A stretch of DNA of 64,000 nucleotides, taken from the NCBI GenBank assembly GCA_000403335.2, contig KE159631.1, positions 315,671-379,670 of the forward strand, given 5' to 3'. Both the position numbers and the translations under genes were made by a program. The notes under the pieces were generated by a model. That model was not told the origin of the DNA and ran no database searches. It saw nothing but the letters and a program-made list of their open reading frames with translations. Positions 24,311 to 33,147 of this stretch are shown here, piece after piece. How positions within the stretch are numbered: position 1 is the first letter of the stretch; each line of letters begins with the position of its first letter. This DNA comes from Lachnospiraceae bacterium MD335 (lineage in GTDB: Bacteria; Bacillota; Clostridia; Lachnospirales; Lachnospiraceae).

Positions 24311-26020
24311 ATGCCAAAGGAGAAGCAAATAGAGAAAAACGAAAAGAACAATAAGAGGACGCGGGCTAAAAAAAATAAGCCGTTTCGTCAGCAGGGTCTT
24401 TTTATGTTTCCTACAATAACATTGAGATTTAGCATGGAAGAGCGAGAGGCAATGCTGGAAATGATTGATGAGTATTTACTTGAGTTAATGTATATGCATC
24501 AGGCTTATCATGATGCCCTTTCGAGGAAACTGGAGAGTCAGTATGCACTGCGGGGATCTAAAATAAAGTGTAGCTACGGAACAAAAACGGCATTGCTTGA
24601 CTGTGTAAAGGATCACGGTGTTCTGATGGGAAGCCAGCCTGTGTCAACCTGCAGGGACTGTGGTAAATCAAACATCTACAATTTCGGTTCCTGTATGTGT
24701 CCGGAGAGACTCTATATGAGTAAAAAAGATGGGAAACTCTTGCCGATGACAGGATCAGTGTTCCCTGACGGAAGAGAGGCCAAGAAGGCAAGGATGAATA
24801 GCTATGCGCATATCTGCGTACCGTTGATGGGACGCGAGTGGCTGCAGGAAGAGACAGATCTTATGATAGAGGACAATAATGTATCAGTTCAGGCGTTGGT
24901 CGGCAGTGCAGTTTTAACCTGTCATTATGGGGGACTGATAAGGATTGTAGAGGTGCCGGAAGGAAAAAATGAGAAAGGAGAGCTTGAGGCTACGGTCTGC
25001 TGTACTAGAGCAATAGAAAATTCAGAACCTGTATCTATGAGAAATGCAGATAAATTTGTGTATAGTAATAACAATTTTGAACTAAAGAATACGGATGCAG
25101 AAATGGCAGAGTGTTTCCAAGGATGTTTGTCTTGTAATGGTGAATGTACAATTGCTTTAAATAATAATGTAAACGAAGACATAGAAGAAGGGATATGGCA
25201 GGAGTATAATGTTCCAATAGATCAAGAAAAAGACACAGCTTATTCAAATAATTTTTACATGATATGTAAAAAAGGAGGAGGATTAATATATTTTTCAAAT
25301 GCCGGACAAGAATTACTAGATGTTGCAGAACGTTTAAAAAAAGTTAAAATTTATGTTACTTTTAATCAACTAAATTCTTTGTCTTGGGAAAATCTTAACA
25401 TGGACTCTGTAGTACAATTAAATGAAACATTGAATAAATATAATATTAATACAACTGAACGAATACGCCATTTTTTGGCACAATGTATGAAAGAAACAGG
25501 CAGAGGCGCTTGTCGTACAGAAGGAGATTATATACATTGGGCTAGCTTAGCAGCTTATCAAAGCTATTATGATAATAATACGAAATACGGATATAAGTAT
25601 AGAGGTGCGGGGTATATTCAAATAACGTGGGATTATGCATATTTGGCATTTGCAACATATCTGATTAAAAAAGAATGTCCAAATTTGGGGATAGATTGGA
25701 AATCACCTGCTAATACAAACTTGGGTTTTAAGGAAAGATATGAAGCTGCTGTAGAGAAAGCTGAAAATGCACAAATCAATATTGCTATGTACAAAAAAAT
25801 AGTTGACGAAGGAGCTGATTATGTAGCCGAGTATTTTGGATGGGAAGCGGCAGGATATTTTTGGGAGGTGAACAATTTAAATAATATAGTAGATGGACTA
25901 GTTCCAGCAGATAGGGATGAAGTGGACAGAGTAACTGATAAGGTAAATTATTATACTGGAAAAGGTTCACGTGAAGATAGAAAGAATTATTATGATGAAA
26001 CAGTGGATGTAATAAAATAG
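24311..26020 (+). CDS. PAAR-like effector with GH19 chitinase/lysozyme domain
   Basis: A 569-aa putative cargo. The N-terminal ~220 residues are the same Cys-rich PAAR-like domain as in 17522 (ALRGSKIKCSYGTKTALLDC, NFGSCMCPE, LTCHYGGLIR). A linker with several Cys follows. From about residue 375 comes a GH19 fold: IRHFLAQCMKETGRG with catalytic Glu395, then YKYRGAGYIQITWDYAY and an aromatic C-terminus (EYFGWEAAGYFW). GH19 enzymes in toxin loci cut peptidoglycan glycan strands. There is no signal peptide. The catalytic half is visibly more AT-rich than the tip half, suggesting domain exchange. Two DUF3298-like proteins follow, probably immunity. Confidence 0.83.
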   Translation: MPKEKQIEKNEKNNKRTRAKKNKPFRQQGLFMFPTITLRFSMEEREAMLEMIDEYLLELMYMHQAYHDALSRKLESQYALRGSKIKCSYGTKTALLDCVKDHGVLMGSQPVSTCRDCGKSNIYNFGSCMCPERLYMSKKDGKLLPMTGSVFPDGREAKKARMNSYAHICVPLMGREWLQEETDLMIEDNNVSVQALVGSAVLTCHYGGLIRIVEVPEGKNEKGELEATVCCTRAIENSEPVSMRNADKFVYSNNNFELKNTDAEMAECFQGCLSCNGECTIALNNNVNEDIEEGIWQEYNVPIDQEKDTAYSNNFYMICKKGGGLIYFSNAGQELLDVAERLKKVKIYVTFNQLNSLSWENLNMDSVVQLNETLNKYNINTTERIRHFLAQCMKETGRGACRTEGDYIHWASLAAYQSYYDNNTKYGYKYRGAGYIQITWDYAYLAFATYLIKKECPNLGIDWKSPANTNLGFKERYEAAVEKAENAQINIAMYKKIVDEGADYVAEYFGWEAAGYFWEVNNLNNIVDGLVPADRDEVDRVTDKVNYYTGKGSREDRKNYYDETVDVIK

Positions 26021-26052
26021 GGTATTTTAATTAAGAGAGAAGGTTTTAAATT

Positions 26053-26781
26053 GTGAAAGAGAGTAGAAAGTTAATATACAAATTTTTGTTGGGTGTAGTG
26101 GCAGCAATTATTATTATGTATTTGTGCTATTCAAATATAAAGCCTAGAGAAGCTATTTATGAAATAATTGACAAAAACGGACATACAATAGAAATTAATT
26201 GTGCAAAACTAGTGAAGTATACAAATGAAGACTCCTTATACATTGAATATCCTTATTTGAATGCTAAAGACAAAAATTCGTGTAGTATTAATGAACAAAT
26301 TTATAATGCAATAATTGATAAAGATATGTTATGGGATGATGGATATGCTGATAGGGCAGAAATTGAGTATGATATTTCTTATATAGATGATAGAATAATA
26401 AGTATACATTTTATGGGGAATAAAGGGAAAGGTATGGGTAATAATAATTTTGATAGGGGTATGAATTTTAATTTGAGTAATGGAGAAATACTTTGTTTAG
26501 ATAGTTTTTATAGCTTAAGAGAGATGCAGGAATTATTAGGAAATGCCATTGAAGAAGATAAATTATCTATTAAAGGAATTCCATTGAATGAAAGTGAAAT
26601 AGAGGAGTACATAAATAATTTTTTAAAAGAGTTTGATTCCAACAACTATATAAGTAAAACAGATAATTTTTACGTTAAGGAAGATAGAATATTTTTTCTT
26701 GCAAAGCCTTATCAATCAATGAATCAAAGAATATGTCTTGAACTGGAAGTAGACGAATTGCCAGATATAAAGAGTAAGTAA
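26053..26781 (+). CDS. Membrane-anchored DUF4163/DUF3298-like protein, candidate immunity
   Basis: A 242-aa protein with an N-terminal membrane segment (about 9-26) and an exported domain of the RsiV/DUF3298 type: SLYIEYPYLNAKD with a Cys/Asn-rich loop, an IEYDISYIDDRIISIHF strand pair, LSNGEILCLDSFY, and a late NFYVKEDRIFFLAKPYQ strand. RsiV of Bacillus subtilis uses this fold to bind lysozyme. Its place 32 bases after the GH19 effector makes an inhibitor of that enzyme the natural reading. The start is GTG 26053, preceded by AGAGAGAAGG. The region is strongly AT-rich. Family assignment is by pattern and is not certain. Confidence 0.65.
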   Translation: MKESRKLIYKFLLGVVAAIIIMYLCYSNIKPREAIYEIIDKNGHTIEINCAKLVKYTNEDSLYIEYPYLNAKDKNSCSINEQIYNAIIDKDMLWDDGYADRAEIEYDISYIDDRIISIHFMGNKGKGMGNNNFDRGMNFNLSNGEILCLDSFYSLREMQELLGNAIEEDKLSIKGIPLNESEIEEYINNFLKEFDSNNYISKTDNFYVKEDRIFFLAKPYQSMNQRICLELEVDELPDIKSK

Positions 26782-26801
26782 TCTGATTCTCATAGATGGC
26801 G

Positions 26802-26824
26802 TGCATCCAAAAGGCGATGCGTGT
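26802..26824. repeat. Degenerate repeat, left copy flanking immunity cassette
   Basis: A 23-base stretch starting TGCATCCAAAAGGC is mostly identical (about 19 of 23) to 28480-28502. The two copies bracket the DUF3298-like gene and the chimeric ORF, about 1.7 kb apart. They look like scars of cassette duplication or recombination. Confidence 0.45.
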
Positions 26825-26852
26825 GCTGTACAAGAAGGCATTGAAAACAGTT

Positions 26853-27632
26853 ATGAAAAAAATAATAAAAATAACATTTACTGGAATATGCTTTATTTTT
26901 ATTGCATTGTGCGTGCTGTATTTTCATATGGTAAAAGAAGTTCAAACACTACAAGTCTTTAACGAGATATATTCGCTTGAGCGAAATGAAGGACTTACTT
27001 TTCATGTAAATATTAATTTTCCACAGTTGAAAAACACAAAAAATGTAAATGCATCGAATGTAAATGAACTTTTAAAGAATGCCGCGTTTTCTATATGGGG
27101 GAAAAATGCTGATGCTGCAACAGCATTACTTGAAGAAGAAATGGAAGACCTTGACTGTTTTGAATCATTTGAAGTAGATTATGAAATCTTGTGGTTGGAT
27201 GAGAGGTGTATTAGTGTAGTTTATGTGATAACTTCTTATACGGGCGGACCATCTTATACGCACCATTATATGACAACGGTCGATATCAGTGCGGGTAAGT
27301 ATATTGAATTGAACGAGATTATAAGCATTGAACAGTTGACACAAACCCTGCGGGCGGGGATTTTTGAGGTCTATACAGGGACATATAGTGAGTTTCAGGA
27401 TGAAGATGCCCATAAGCCGGAGGAAATTGAAAATTTTATTCAAGCTTTCAAAGAGAATCTTGCATATGAAAAGACAGAATCGGGTTTTAATCGTTTCAGC
27501 AGCAAAAATATTGGACTGGATGAAAAAAATATATATATTTACTTTCCTTATAATATCTCCTTAGATGGATATTTTATGTATTCCACGAGAAGCGGATGTG
27601 GTCATGGACGAACAGGCGGAAGAGTCCGATAA
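26853..27632 (+). CDS. Second DUF4163/DUF3298-like protein, candidate immunity
   Basis: A 259-aa protein with an N-terminal signal/anchor (about 5-25). The exported domain matches the RsiV-like pattern better than its neighbour: SLERNEGLTFHVNINFPQL, ISVVYVITSYTGGPSYTHHY (the G.A/G.ph..Y motif), TVDISAGKYIELNEI, and LDEKNIYIYFPYNI near the end. I choose ATG 26853 over 26796 because the upstream residues look like repeat remnant. The last ~15 residues (after MYSTR) run out of frame relative to the next ORF, which overlaps by 68 bases, so the original C-terminus may have been replaced at a recombination junction. Likely a second lysozyme-type inhibitor for the GH19 effector. Confidence 0.62.
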   Translation: MKKIIKITFTGICFIFIALCVLYFHMVKEVQTLQVFNEIYSLERNEGLTFHVNINFPQLKNTKNVNASNVNELLKNAAFSIWGKNADAATALLEEEMEDLDCFESFEVDYEILWLDERCISVVYVITSYTGGPSYTHHYMTTVDISAGKYIELNEIISIEQLTQTLRAGIFEVYTGTYSEFQDEDAHKPEEIENFIQAFKENLAYEKTESGFNRFSSKNIGLDEKNIYIYFPYNISLDGYFMYSTRSGCGHGRTGGRVR

Positions 27633-28473
27633 AGCGGAAGGCGTTGCACGGGTTTTCGATCAATGGACGAATTTCTCAGGACGTAATTTTTCGGAAGAGC
27701 TGGGTCTGCCTTATGCGGATAATGAAACGTTTGAAATGATCAAAACAGCTTATGAACAGGTAGATTTTTTTGGCGAATTTGAATTGGGGAATGAGGAGAT
27801 TTATGACAAATATAAGGAAAAATATAAGGATCTATTGGAGAATGACGGATTGGTTTTTGATCCGGAAGCAGGGATAAGTGTACCTTTTTCGCAGCTGGAT
27901 TATAATATAGGAAAATATGGGTTACAAGAGTTTACTTATTATTTCTTTGATATTGACGGGGATGAACTGCCGGAACTGATTGTACATCATATATATGTAT
28001 ATGATATTTATGTTTTGGATTTCGATTCCATAAAAAATGAATTTTCTGTTTGGTACCATAGAGAGAGCCCTGGGTATTCGTTTATTGGAACAAAAAGAGT
28101 ACAGTGGCAACAAGGATTTAGAAAATATTTGACATTTTATCTGCTGGATGAAAACGGAAAAGAAGAGTGTGAAACTTTCTTTTTTCGTGAGCAGCATATT
28201 TATGAGCAAGATAGCGAACAGGTAAGTTTGGCTGTTGTGATGCTGCCTAAGTATGCACTGCATAAAGATGCAGAGAAAGAAAAAAATACAGAGCTGACGG
28301 AAACGATGAAATCGCAAGGAATTTATACACGTTTAGGCGGTAAGTGGTACTTTAGGATAACCGACGAACAATATGATGAATTAGCGGAATCTTATTGGAA
28401 GGCATATGATATTGCACAAGAAAAGATAAAGGAAGTGACCTATACTTATGATGAGCTGTTTGGAGGAATGTAA
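27565..28473 (+). pseudogene. ORF lacking its N-terminal signal, probably truncated immunity lipoprotein
   Basis: An open frame of up to 302 aa, but with no ribosome site before ATG 27565 or ATG 27604 and no signal peptide. The protein has a calcium-loop or FG-GAP-like segment YYFFDIDGDELPELIVHH typical of exported lipoproteins in Clostridia, then strand-rich sequence and a helical C-terminus. It overlaps the preceding gene in another frame. In that other frame, the junction reads TRSGCGHG, which could be the relic of a lipobox. I infer that the 5' end (signal) was lost when it was joined to the DUF3298-like gene. It could still be translated by coupling. Confidence 0.5.
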
Positions 28474-28479
28474 TTTCTA

Positions 28480-28502
28480 TGCATTCAAAAGGCAATATGT
28501 GT
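28480..28502. repeat. Degenerate repeat, right copy flanking immunity cassette
   Basis: Partner of 26802-26824; it starts TGCATTCAAAAGGC and lies just after the stop of the truncated ORF. The roughly 120 bases between that stop and the next gene hold nothing else recognisable. Confidence 0.45.
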
Positions 28503-28595
28503 ATATTACACTAGAGGGTATAGCAAAGTTCCTAAAGATATTGAAATAGCAGGGCGTCTAAAGGGATATTGCAGGGAAAAAGAGGGGGGTGTAAT

Positions 28596-29204
28596 ATGGA
28601 TCGTTGTAAAGAAATGGAAACATATTTAGAGGAATTCCGGATTGACAGAAGGATTTTAAAGGAGAGCATTTTAGAGGAAAAATATGCGTTATTTATCCCG
28701 TCGCTTTTTACGGTGCTGGATGATTTGATACAGGAACAGGCAGCTATGCAGGAATCTGGGGAACAGGGCAGGATTAAATATCTTGTTTTTCAGTATTTAT
28801 TGACAAGCGGATACACAGGAGGCTATGAGATGGCAGTGAGTTTGAGCAATTCTGCGCTGTATTTGGATGAAAACATGATATGTGCATACTGGAAGCCCGA
28901 ACTCATTTATGAAAATACAGACAAGGATATGGAAGAAGCCAGACGAATGCTGAACAGGAAATTTATTCGTATAGAAGAATATGAATTACTGCATATAAAG
29001 CAGAAGCTGCTCTTGGATGACTGGGAATTGTTTGCAGATACTTTGGGGAAAATGTCAGGTGAAATATTAGGGAAACTAATGGGAAGCGCTCTGCTTTTGG
29101 AGGATGAAGTTCAAATATTATGTGGCGCCTACATGGATAAGCTGGAAGTCGTTTATAAGATAAAATCAGGAAGCCGTCAGGCAGGAGGGAAGAACAATGG
29201 TTAA
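28596..29204 (+). CDS. Helical island protein, family copy 1
   Basis: A 202-aa soluble, mainly helical protein of unknown function. It belongs to a three-member family in this island (45031 and 58636). The shared centre reads RIKYLVFQYLLTSGY, an E-hydrophobic helix, then ALYLDE and a helix-rich C-terminus with ILCGAYMDKLE. ATG 28596 has AGAGGGGGG upstream and is preferred to TTG 28569. Copies 2 and 3 are each followed by an Imm11-like protein; this copy is followed by an unrelated 137-aa protein. Recurrence near spike and effector genes suggests an adaptor or chaperone rather than a structural part. Confidence 0.6.
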   Translation: MDRCKEMETYLEEFRIDRRILKESILEEKYALFIPSLFTVLDDLIQEQAAMQESGEQGRIKYLVFQYLLTSGYTGGYEMAVSLSNSALYLDENMICAYWKPELIYENTDKDMEEARRMLNRKFIRIEEYELLHIKQKLLLDDWELFADTLGKMSGEILGKLMGSALLLEDEVQILCGAYMDKLEVVYKIKSGSRQAGGKNNG

Positions 29205-29610
29205 GAACAAAAGCTCTTTTCATATGGGAGATGAATTTAATGGAAGCGGGAAGAAAACTTATTTAAAAGCGACACAGCATAATAAATATGCCCCGCTTCC
29301 GCAGCATAATGTAAGGCTCACGCCGGATTTCAGGCAGTGTCTGCCCAAAGCGGTGGGTGCGCTGTCGTTAATGATAAATCCGGTACAGAAAGACATCAAT
29401 CTAGTAATGAAAGCGCTTGGAAGCATACCCTGTATGGGACAGGTGCTTCTTTCTAAAGATACACATACAGGCAGATATGATATGAACTTTATCGTAAAAA
29501 AGATTCAATTAACGACTGGTGCTTATCTGCACCAAAGTAGTATAGAAATGGGGAAGAATAAGTCAGCTGAGCAGTTTATTGCCGAAATAGCTGGCCATTT
29601 TATTAAGTAA
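29197..29610 (+). CDS. Unknown 137-aa protein
   Basis: A small soluble protein I do not recognise. It overlaps the preceding helical protein by eight bases, indicating coupled translation. N-terminal polar residues are followed by a Pro/His-rich stretch (KYAPLPQHNVRLTPD) and an amphipathic C-terminal helix. There is no signal, TM segment or Cys cluster. Its place just before the Hsp70-like gene and candidate baseplate block makes a structural or accessory role in the machine plausible, but no motif supports it. Confidence 0.55.
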   Translation: MVKNKSSFHMGDEFNGSGKKTYLKATQHNKYAPLPQHNVRLTPDFRQCLPKAVGALSLMINPVQKDINLVMKALGSIPCMGQVLLSKDTHTGRYDMNFIVKKIQLTTGAYLHQSSIEMGKNKSAEQFIAEIAGHFIK

Positions 29611-29650
29611 GGAATGGAAAACGGGTTAGAAAGTTGGAGGCAAAATACGG

Positions 29651-32272
29651 ATGGATAAGTACGGATACGTCTTAAAGCAGAATAACAATACGGAAAAGAA
29701 AAACAAAAAATATTACGAGGCAGATTTGCTCTTAATGACGACATTGCAGCTGAAGGAAATCTGCCGGAAAGAAAAAATCATACAGGGCGTAATCAACCCT
29801 ATGGACAAGGAAGAGCTTATCCGGACGATTCTGCGGTTCCGGGGAGCGGAGGAATGTTATCTGATTGAAAAGGCGGATGAAAAGGGAATGGAGGCCTTGG
29901 AACGGGTTTTCAGGGAGACCAGCCTGCATGAGAAGCATGACAGAAGCCTGAAATGCAGCTCCAAGATAATCGTTTATGAAGGAACTGCTATTGGCATCTA
30001 TGACTGCCTGACGCTGCCGTATGATGAAGAGCTGAAAGGCACAAATGCCTTGGTGGTTGGTGGAGACATGACAATCTGTGCAGTGCTGAATGTGGTATCA
30101 GCAGGTTCCCGGACGGATTGTCTGTATCTGACAAAAGCCGCAGAGCTTTCCTGCCGTGAATCCGATGTTAAAAATTACAGTCTGTACTGTATGGGGCGCA
30201 GGGCGTCGGAGCAGCTTTACCGCATATACAGTGGCAGATATGATTTATCCTTGGAATATCTGGAGGTATACAGAATACCGCTGCTCGATTTTGAAGTCAA
30301 AACACCGTTCCTGTTATCCATGCCTGTAGCAATGGATTTTGGCACCAGCAACACAACGGCAGGCGTGTATTTGGACAACCGCTATTTCGAACGGATGGGG
30401 TTACATAACGGTGAACGCGGATTGCGGGAAAATGATACAAATTATGCCGTATTTTATGATTCCAGTGATGACTGGCAGGAAAGCATACTCCTTCCCAGTG
30501 TGGTAGGGGTGCTTTCCGTGGAGGCGGGACAGCCGGAGTTTTTATTTGGATATGATGCAATCCGCTTAGTCAATTCCAGCTATATTGATGAAGGCTTTTG
30601 CGTTTTCTATGATATTAAGCGCTGGATAGAGGATTACGAGAAACAGGAGGAGATCACGGACCGTCAGGGACGGAGAAGCTTTGTTTCCCGAAAGGATATT
30701 TTAAAGGCATATTTCGTTCATGTGATAGAAGCGGTCCGAAACCGGTTTAAATGTGAAATCAGCGGGGGTCATATTTCGTGCCCCGTGAAGCAGAAGGCAA
30801 AATTCCAAAATTTATTTGAACAGATCCTGCCGGAATATGCTTTGGAAAAACAGGATATGGTGGATGAGGGCGTATCGGTTTTATACAATACAATATCCGA
30901 AATTATCCAGAACGGTATCGTGGAAGACGGCATGGAATATAAAGCGCTTATCATTGACTGCGGGGGCGGCACTACAGACTTATGCTCCTGCAGCTTCCGC
31001 ATATGGGACAGGCGGGTATCTTATCAGATTGCAATTGATACGGCATATGAAAACGGGGATACGGATTTTGGAGGCAACAACCTGACTTACCGCATTATGC
31101 AGTTATTAAAAATTTCTATTGTAAACAGCCTTTACAGCGGTGTTTTGGAATCCGGGAAAACAATTCTGTCGGAATATGACATGGATGTTTTCCGCTATGT
31201 GGACCGGTACGGCACGGACAAATTATACAGGAAACTCGAAGAAAATTATGAAAGGGCGGAACAATATCTCCCGACGCGGTTCCGGGAGTTTGAAAACAGG
31301 AGCCGGGCGGATTATTTTAAGGTAAAAAACAATTTTTATTTTCTGTTCCGCCTTGCGGAAACGGTAAAAAAAGAATTTTATAACCGTGTGGGAACACTGC
31401 GCATTGTGCTTGCATCGCAGCCTGTTGCAGAAAACGCCGTTACATGGATTATGGCGGATAAATGGAAGCTGTCCATGCGGACGGATAAAGGCTTGGAGGT
31501 TATAAAAGAATTTCCGCGGACGTACTTTAGCATTTATGAGATAGAACTGTTACTCAAGGCTGATATTTACGGGATTATTCGTAAATTTATGGAGCAGATG
31601 TATGAAGATAATATTTTGGAAGAATACGCTGTCATAAAATTGACGGGACAATCCTGCAAAATAGATATTTTCCGTGATGCCATTAAAGAGTATGTACCGG
31701 GAAAAACTATTCAGTTTAAACGCAGGAGTGGTGATCAGACTAAGGATTATGAGCTGAAAATGACCTGTGTGGATGGAGCTTTAAAGTACCTAAAGGATAA
31801 ACGGTACGGGTTTGCGGACATCAGCATTACCGTCGAGGAACCTGTTTTCCCGTATTATATCACGGCGTACACGCACAGCGGTGAGGAAGTGGTACTGATA
31901 CATGCTTTGCAGAGAAACGCCGTAAGCGGCATGATTTCCAGGAACATGGAGGATTTAACGCTGAAGCTCTATCTGAAGGACACGAAGGAAACGGTGCGTT
32001 ATCAGTATACCTGTGAAAGCTCCATGTCTGATTTTCAGGAGAAGGAATATGAGGAAATCATGGATTTATATGGGGAGCATATTTTACAGGCGGATACGGA
32101 TGATATTGTAGAAAATGAAGTAAAGTTTTTTGTGTGGGCAGATCCGATGGAATGGGCTTTTTTGGTGGTACCTGTCTATCGGAAAAATAGAAAATTATAT
32201 CTTGGCAGGGAGGAGAAATTCTATTTTGAAAACGAAGGATGGGTGCAGAATTTCTTTGACGGAACAAAGTAA
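29651..32272 (+). CDS. Hsp70/actin-fold ATPase with N-terminal SAP-like domain
   Basis: An 873-aa cytoplasmic protein. Residues about 24-66 resemble a SAP-type helical motif (MTTLQLKEICRKEKI, MDKEELIRTILRF). From about residue 225 an actin/Hsp70 ATPase fold is evident: phosphate-1 AMDFGTSNTTAGVYLD (near 228-243), phosphate-2 LIIDCGGGTTDLCS (Asp436), and a later adenosine-type region. The C-terminal ~250 residues are strand-rich and not a typical DnaK substrate domain. ATG 29651 has TTGGAGG upstream. With the J-domain protein at 13286 it may form a dedicated chaperone or remodelling pair, since no ClpV is present. SrfB-like virulence proteins have comparable layout; the exact role is unknown. 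Confidence 0.75.
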   Translation: MDKYGYVLKQNNNTEKKNKKYYEADLLLMTTLQLKEICRKEKIIQGVINPMDKEELIRTILRFRGAEECYLIEKADEKGMEALERVFRETSLHEKHDRSLKCSSKIIVYEGTAIGIYDCLTLPYDEELKGTNALVVGGDMTICAVLNVVSAGSRTDCLYLTKAAELSCRESDVKNYSLYCMGRRASEQLYRIYSGRYDLSLEYLEVYRIPLLDFEVKTPFLLSMPVAMDFGTSNTTAGVYLDNRYFERMGLHNGERGLRENDTNYAVFYDSSDDWQESILLPSVVGVLSVEAGQPEFLFGYDAIRLVNSSYIDEGFCVFYDIKRWIEDYEKQEEITDRQGRRSFVSRKDILKAYFVHVIEAVRNRFKCEISGGHISCPVKQKAKFQNLFEQILPEYALEKQDMVDEGVSVLYNTISEIIQNGIVEDGMEYKALIIDCGGGTTDLCSCSFRIWDRRVSYQIAIDTAYENGDTDFGGNNLTYRIMQLLKISIVNSLYSGVLESGKTILSEYDMDVFRYVDRYGTDKLYRKLEENYERAEQYLPTRFREFENRSRADYFKVKNNFYFLFRLAETVKKEFYNRVGTLRIVLASQPVAENAVTWIMADKWKLSMRTDKGLEVIKEFPRTYFSIYEIELLLKADIYGIIRKFMEQMYEDNILEEYAVIKLTGQSCKIDIFRDAIKEYVPGKTIQFKRRSGDQTKDYELKMTCVDGALKYLKDKRYGFADISITVEEPVFPYYITAYTHSGEEVVLIHALQRNAVSGMISRNMEDLTLKLYLKDTKETVRYQYTCESSMSDFQEKEYEEIMDLYGEHILQADTDDIVENEVKFFVWADPMEWAFLVVPVYRKNRKLYLGREEKFYFENEGWVQNFFDGTK

Positions 32273-32299
32273 TGAGGGTAAAAATAAATTTTCACCCAA

Positions 32300-32323
32300 C
32301 AAGTTTGCGTAACCGCAAACTTG
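32300..32323 (+). other. Intergenic hairpin after Hsp70-like gene
   Basis: CAAGTTTGCG (32300-32309), loop TAAC, CGCAAACTTG (32314-32323): a perfect 10-bp stem, no T tract, 27 bases before the next start. It resembles the gap hairpins at 12241 and 39429 and is probably an mRNA stability or processing element. Confidence 0.6.
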
Positions 32324-32350
32324 CAGGATGGATTAATATGGAGGAATACT

Positions 32351-33124
32351 ATGCAGAATTTGTACCCGCTGTTTGAAAGAAACCGGATTTTGAAAAAAGA
32401 ACTGCTTTGGTCGCTGCGGGATTACGCTTTTGGTCAGCTCCGTTTGGAATATGGGGAATATGCCGCAGGAATGCTGCAGGGCTGCGGCGTCAGAGTGGAG
32501 GAAGACAGGATTGTTGTCAGCCCGGGAATTATAAAATGGAATGAATTTATCTTTCTGATGTGCGAGGAGGAACGCATCGGATATGAACCCTCAGAGGGAT
32601 TCACGTCGGTAAAAATGCGTTTTTCCACGGAACAGAATTCACCGGATTATGTCCTGCACACAATGAAACTGGTTTCAGATAAACGTATGGATTTAGCCGA
32701 CAATGAGTTTGAAATATGCCGTTACAGGCTTCAGGAGGGCGCTGAGCTGAGGGATACGCATACCGATTTATGGGATATGGATACGGAATACAATACACTC
32801 AATTATATCCATGCCACATGGGGAGGACTTGGGGGGCGTTCTATTGCGCCTGCGGTGAGCAGACGTTTTGCAAGGGAAATTTTAAAAGCGGACAGTCCGC
32901 ATCCCGAGGATATCAGATTTGCATATTTATGTTTAGGGCAAACGGGAGCTGTGCCGGGGGAGATTTTAAGGGATTATCTGACAAGAAGGAATCAGGAAAA
33001 GAAAAGTATATTCACAAATGAGGATATATTCACAAAAATGTGTGAAGTGTTAAATAAAGTCAGAACATGCACGGAAAACAGACAACAGGAACGAAGCGGC
33101 AGAAGGCAGATTATTGTGTACTGA
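32351..33124 (+). CDS. Unknown protein, candidate baseplate/tail component
   Basis: A 257-aa soluble protein. The N-terminal segment (NRILKKELLWSLRDYAFGQL, then GCGVRVEEDRIVVSPGIIKW) resembles the opening of phage baseplate or tail-associated proteins, where a helix precedes a G..V....V.VSPGI strand pair. The middle contains IHATWGGLGGRSIAPAVSRR; the C-terminus is helical and polar. I use ATG 32351 with GGAGG seven bases upstream; TTG 32321 lies within the hairpin. It begins a tight three-gene run (32351-35075) after the Hsp70-like gene. The baseplate role is inference from location and one motif. Confidence 0.6.
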   Translation: MQNLYPLFERNRILKKELLWSLRDYAFGQLRLEYGEYAAGMLQGCGVRVEEDRIVVSPGIIKWNEFIFLMCEEERIGYEPSEGFTSVKMRFSTEQNSPDYVLHTMKLVSDKRMDLADNEFEICRYRLQEGAELRDTHTDLWDMDTEYNTLNYIHATWGGLGGRSIAPAVSRRFAREILKADSPHPEDIRFAYLCLGQTGAVPGEILRDYLTRRNQEKKSIFTNEDIFTKMCEVLNKVRTCTENRQQERSGRRQIIVY

Positions 33125-33147
33125 AAATGCAATAAATGAGGATATCA

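Noticed and set aside
26796-26852. Upstream start for the second DUF3298-like protein
   Set aside because: These 19 codons include the degenerate repeat and would place charged sequence before a clear signal segment starting MKKIIK.
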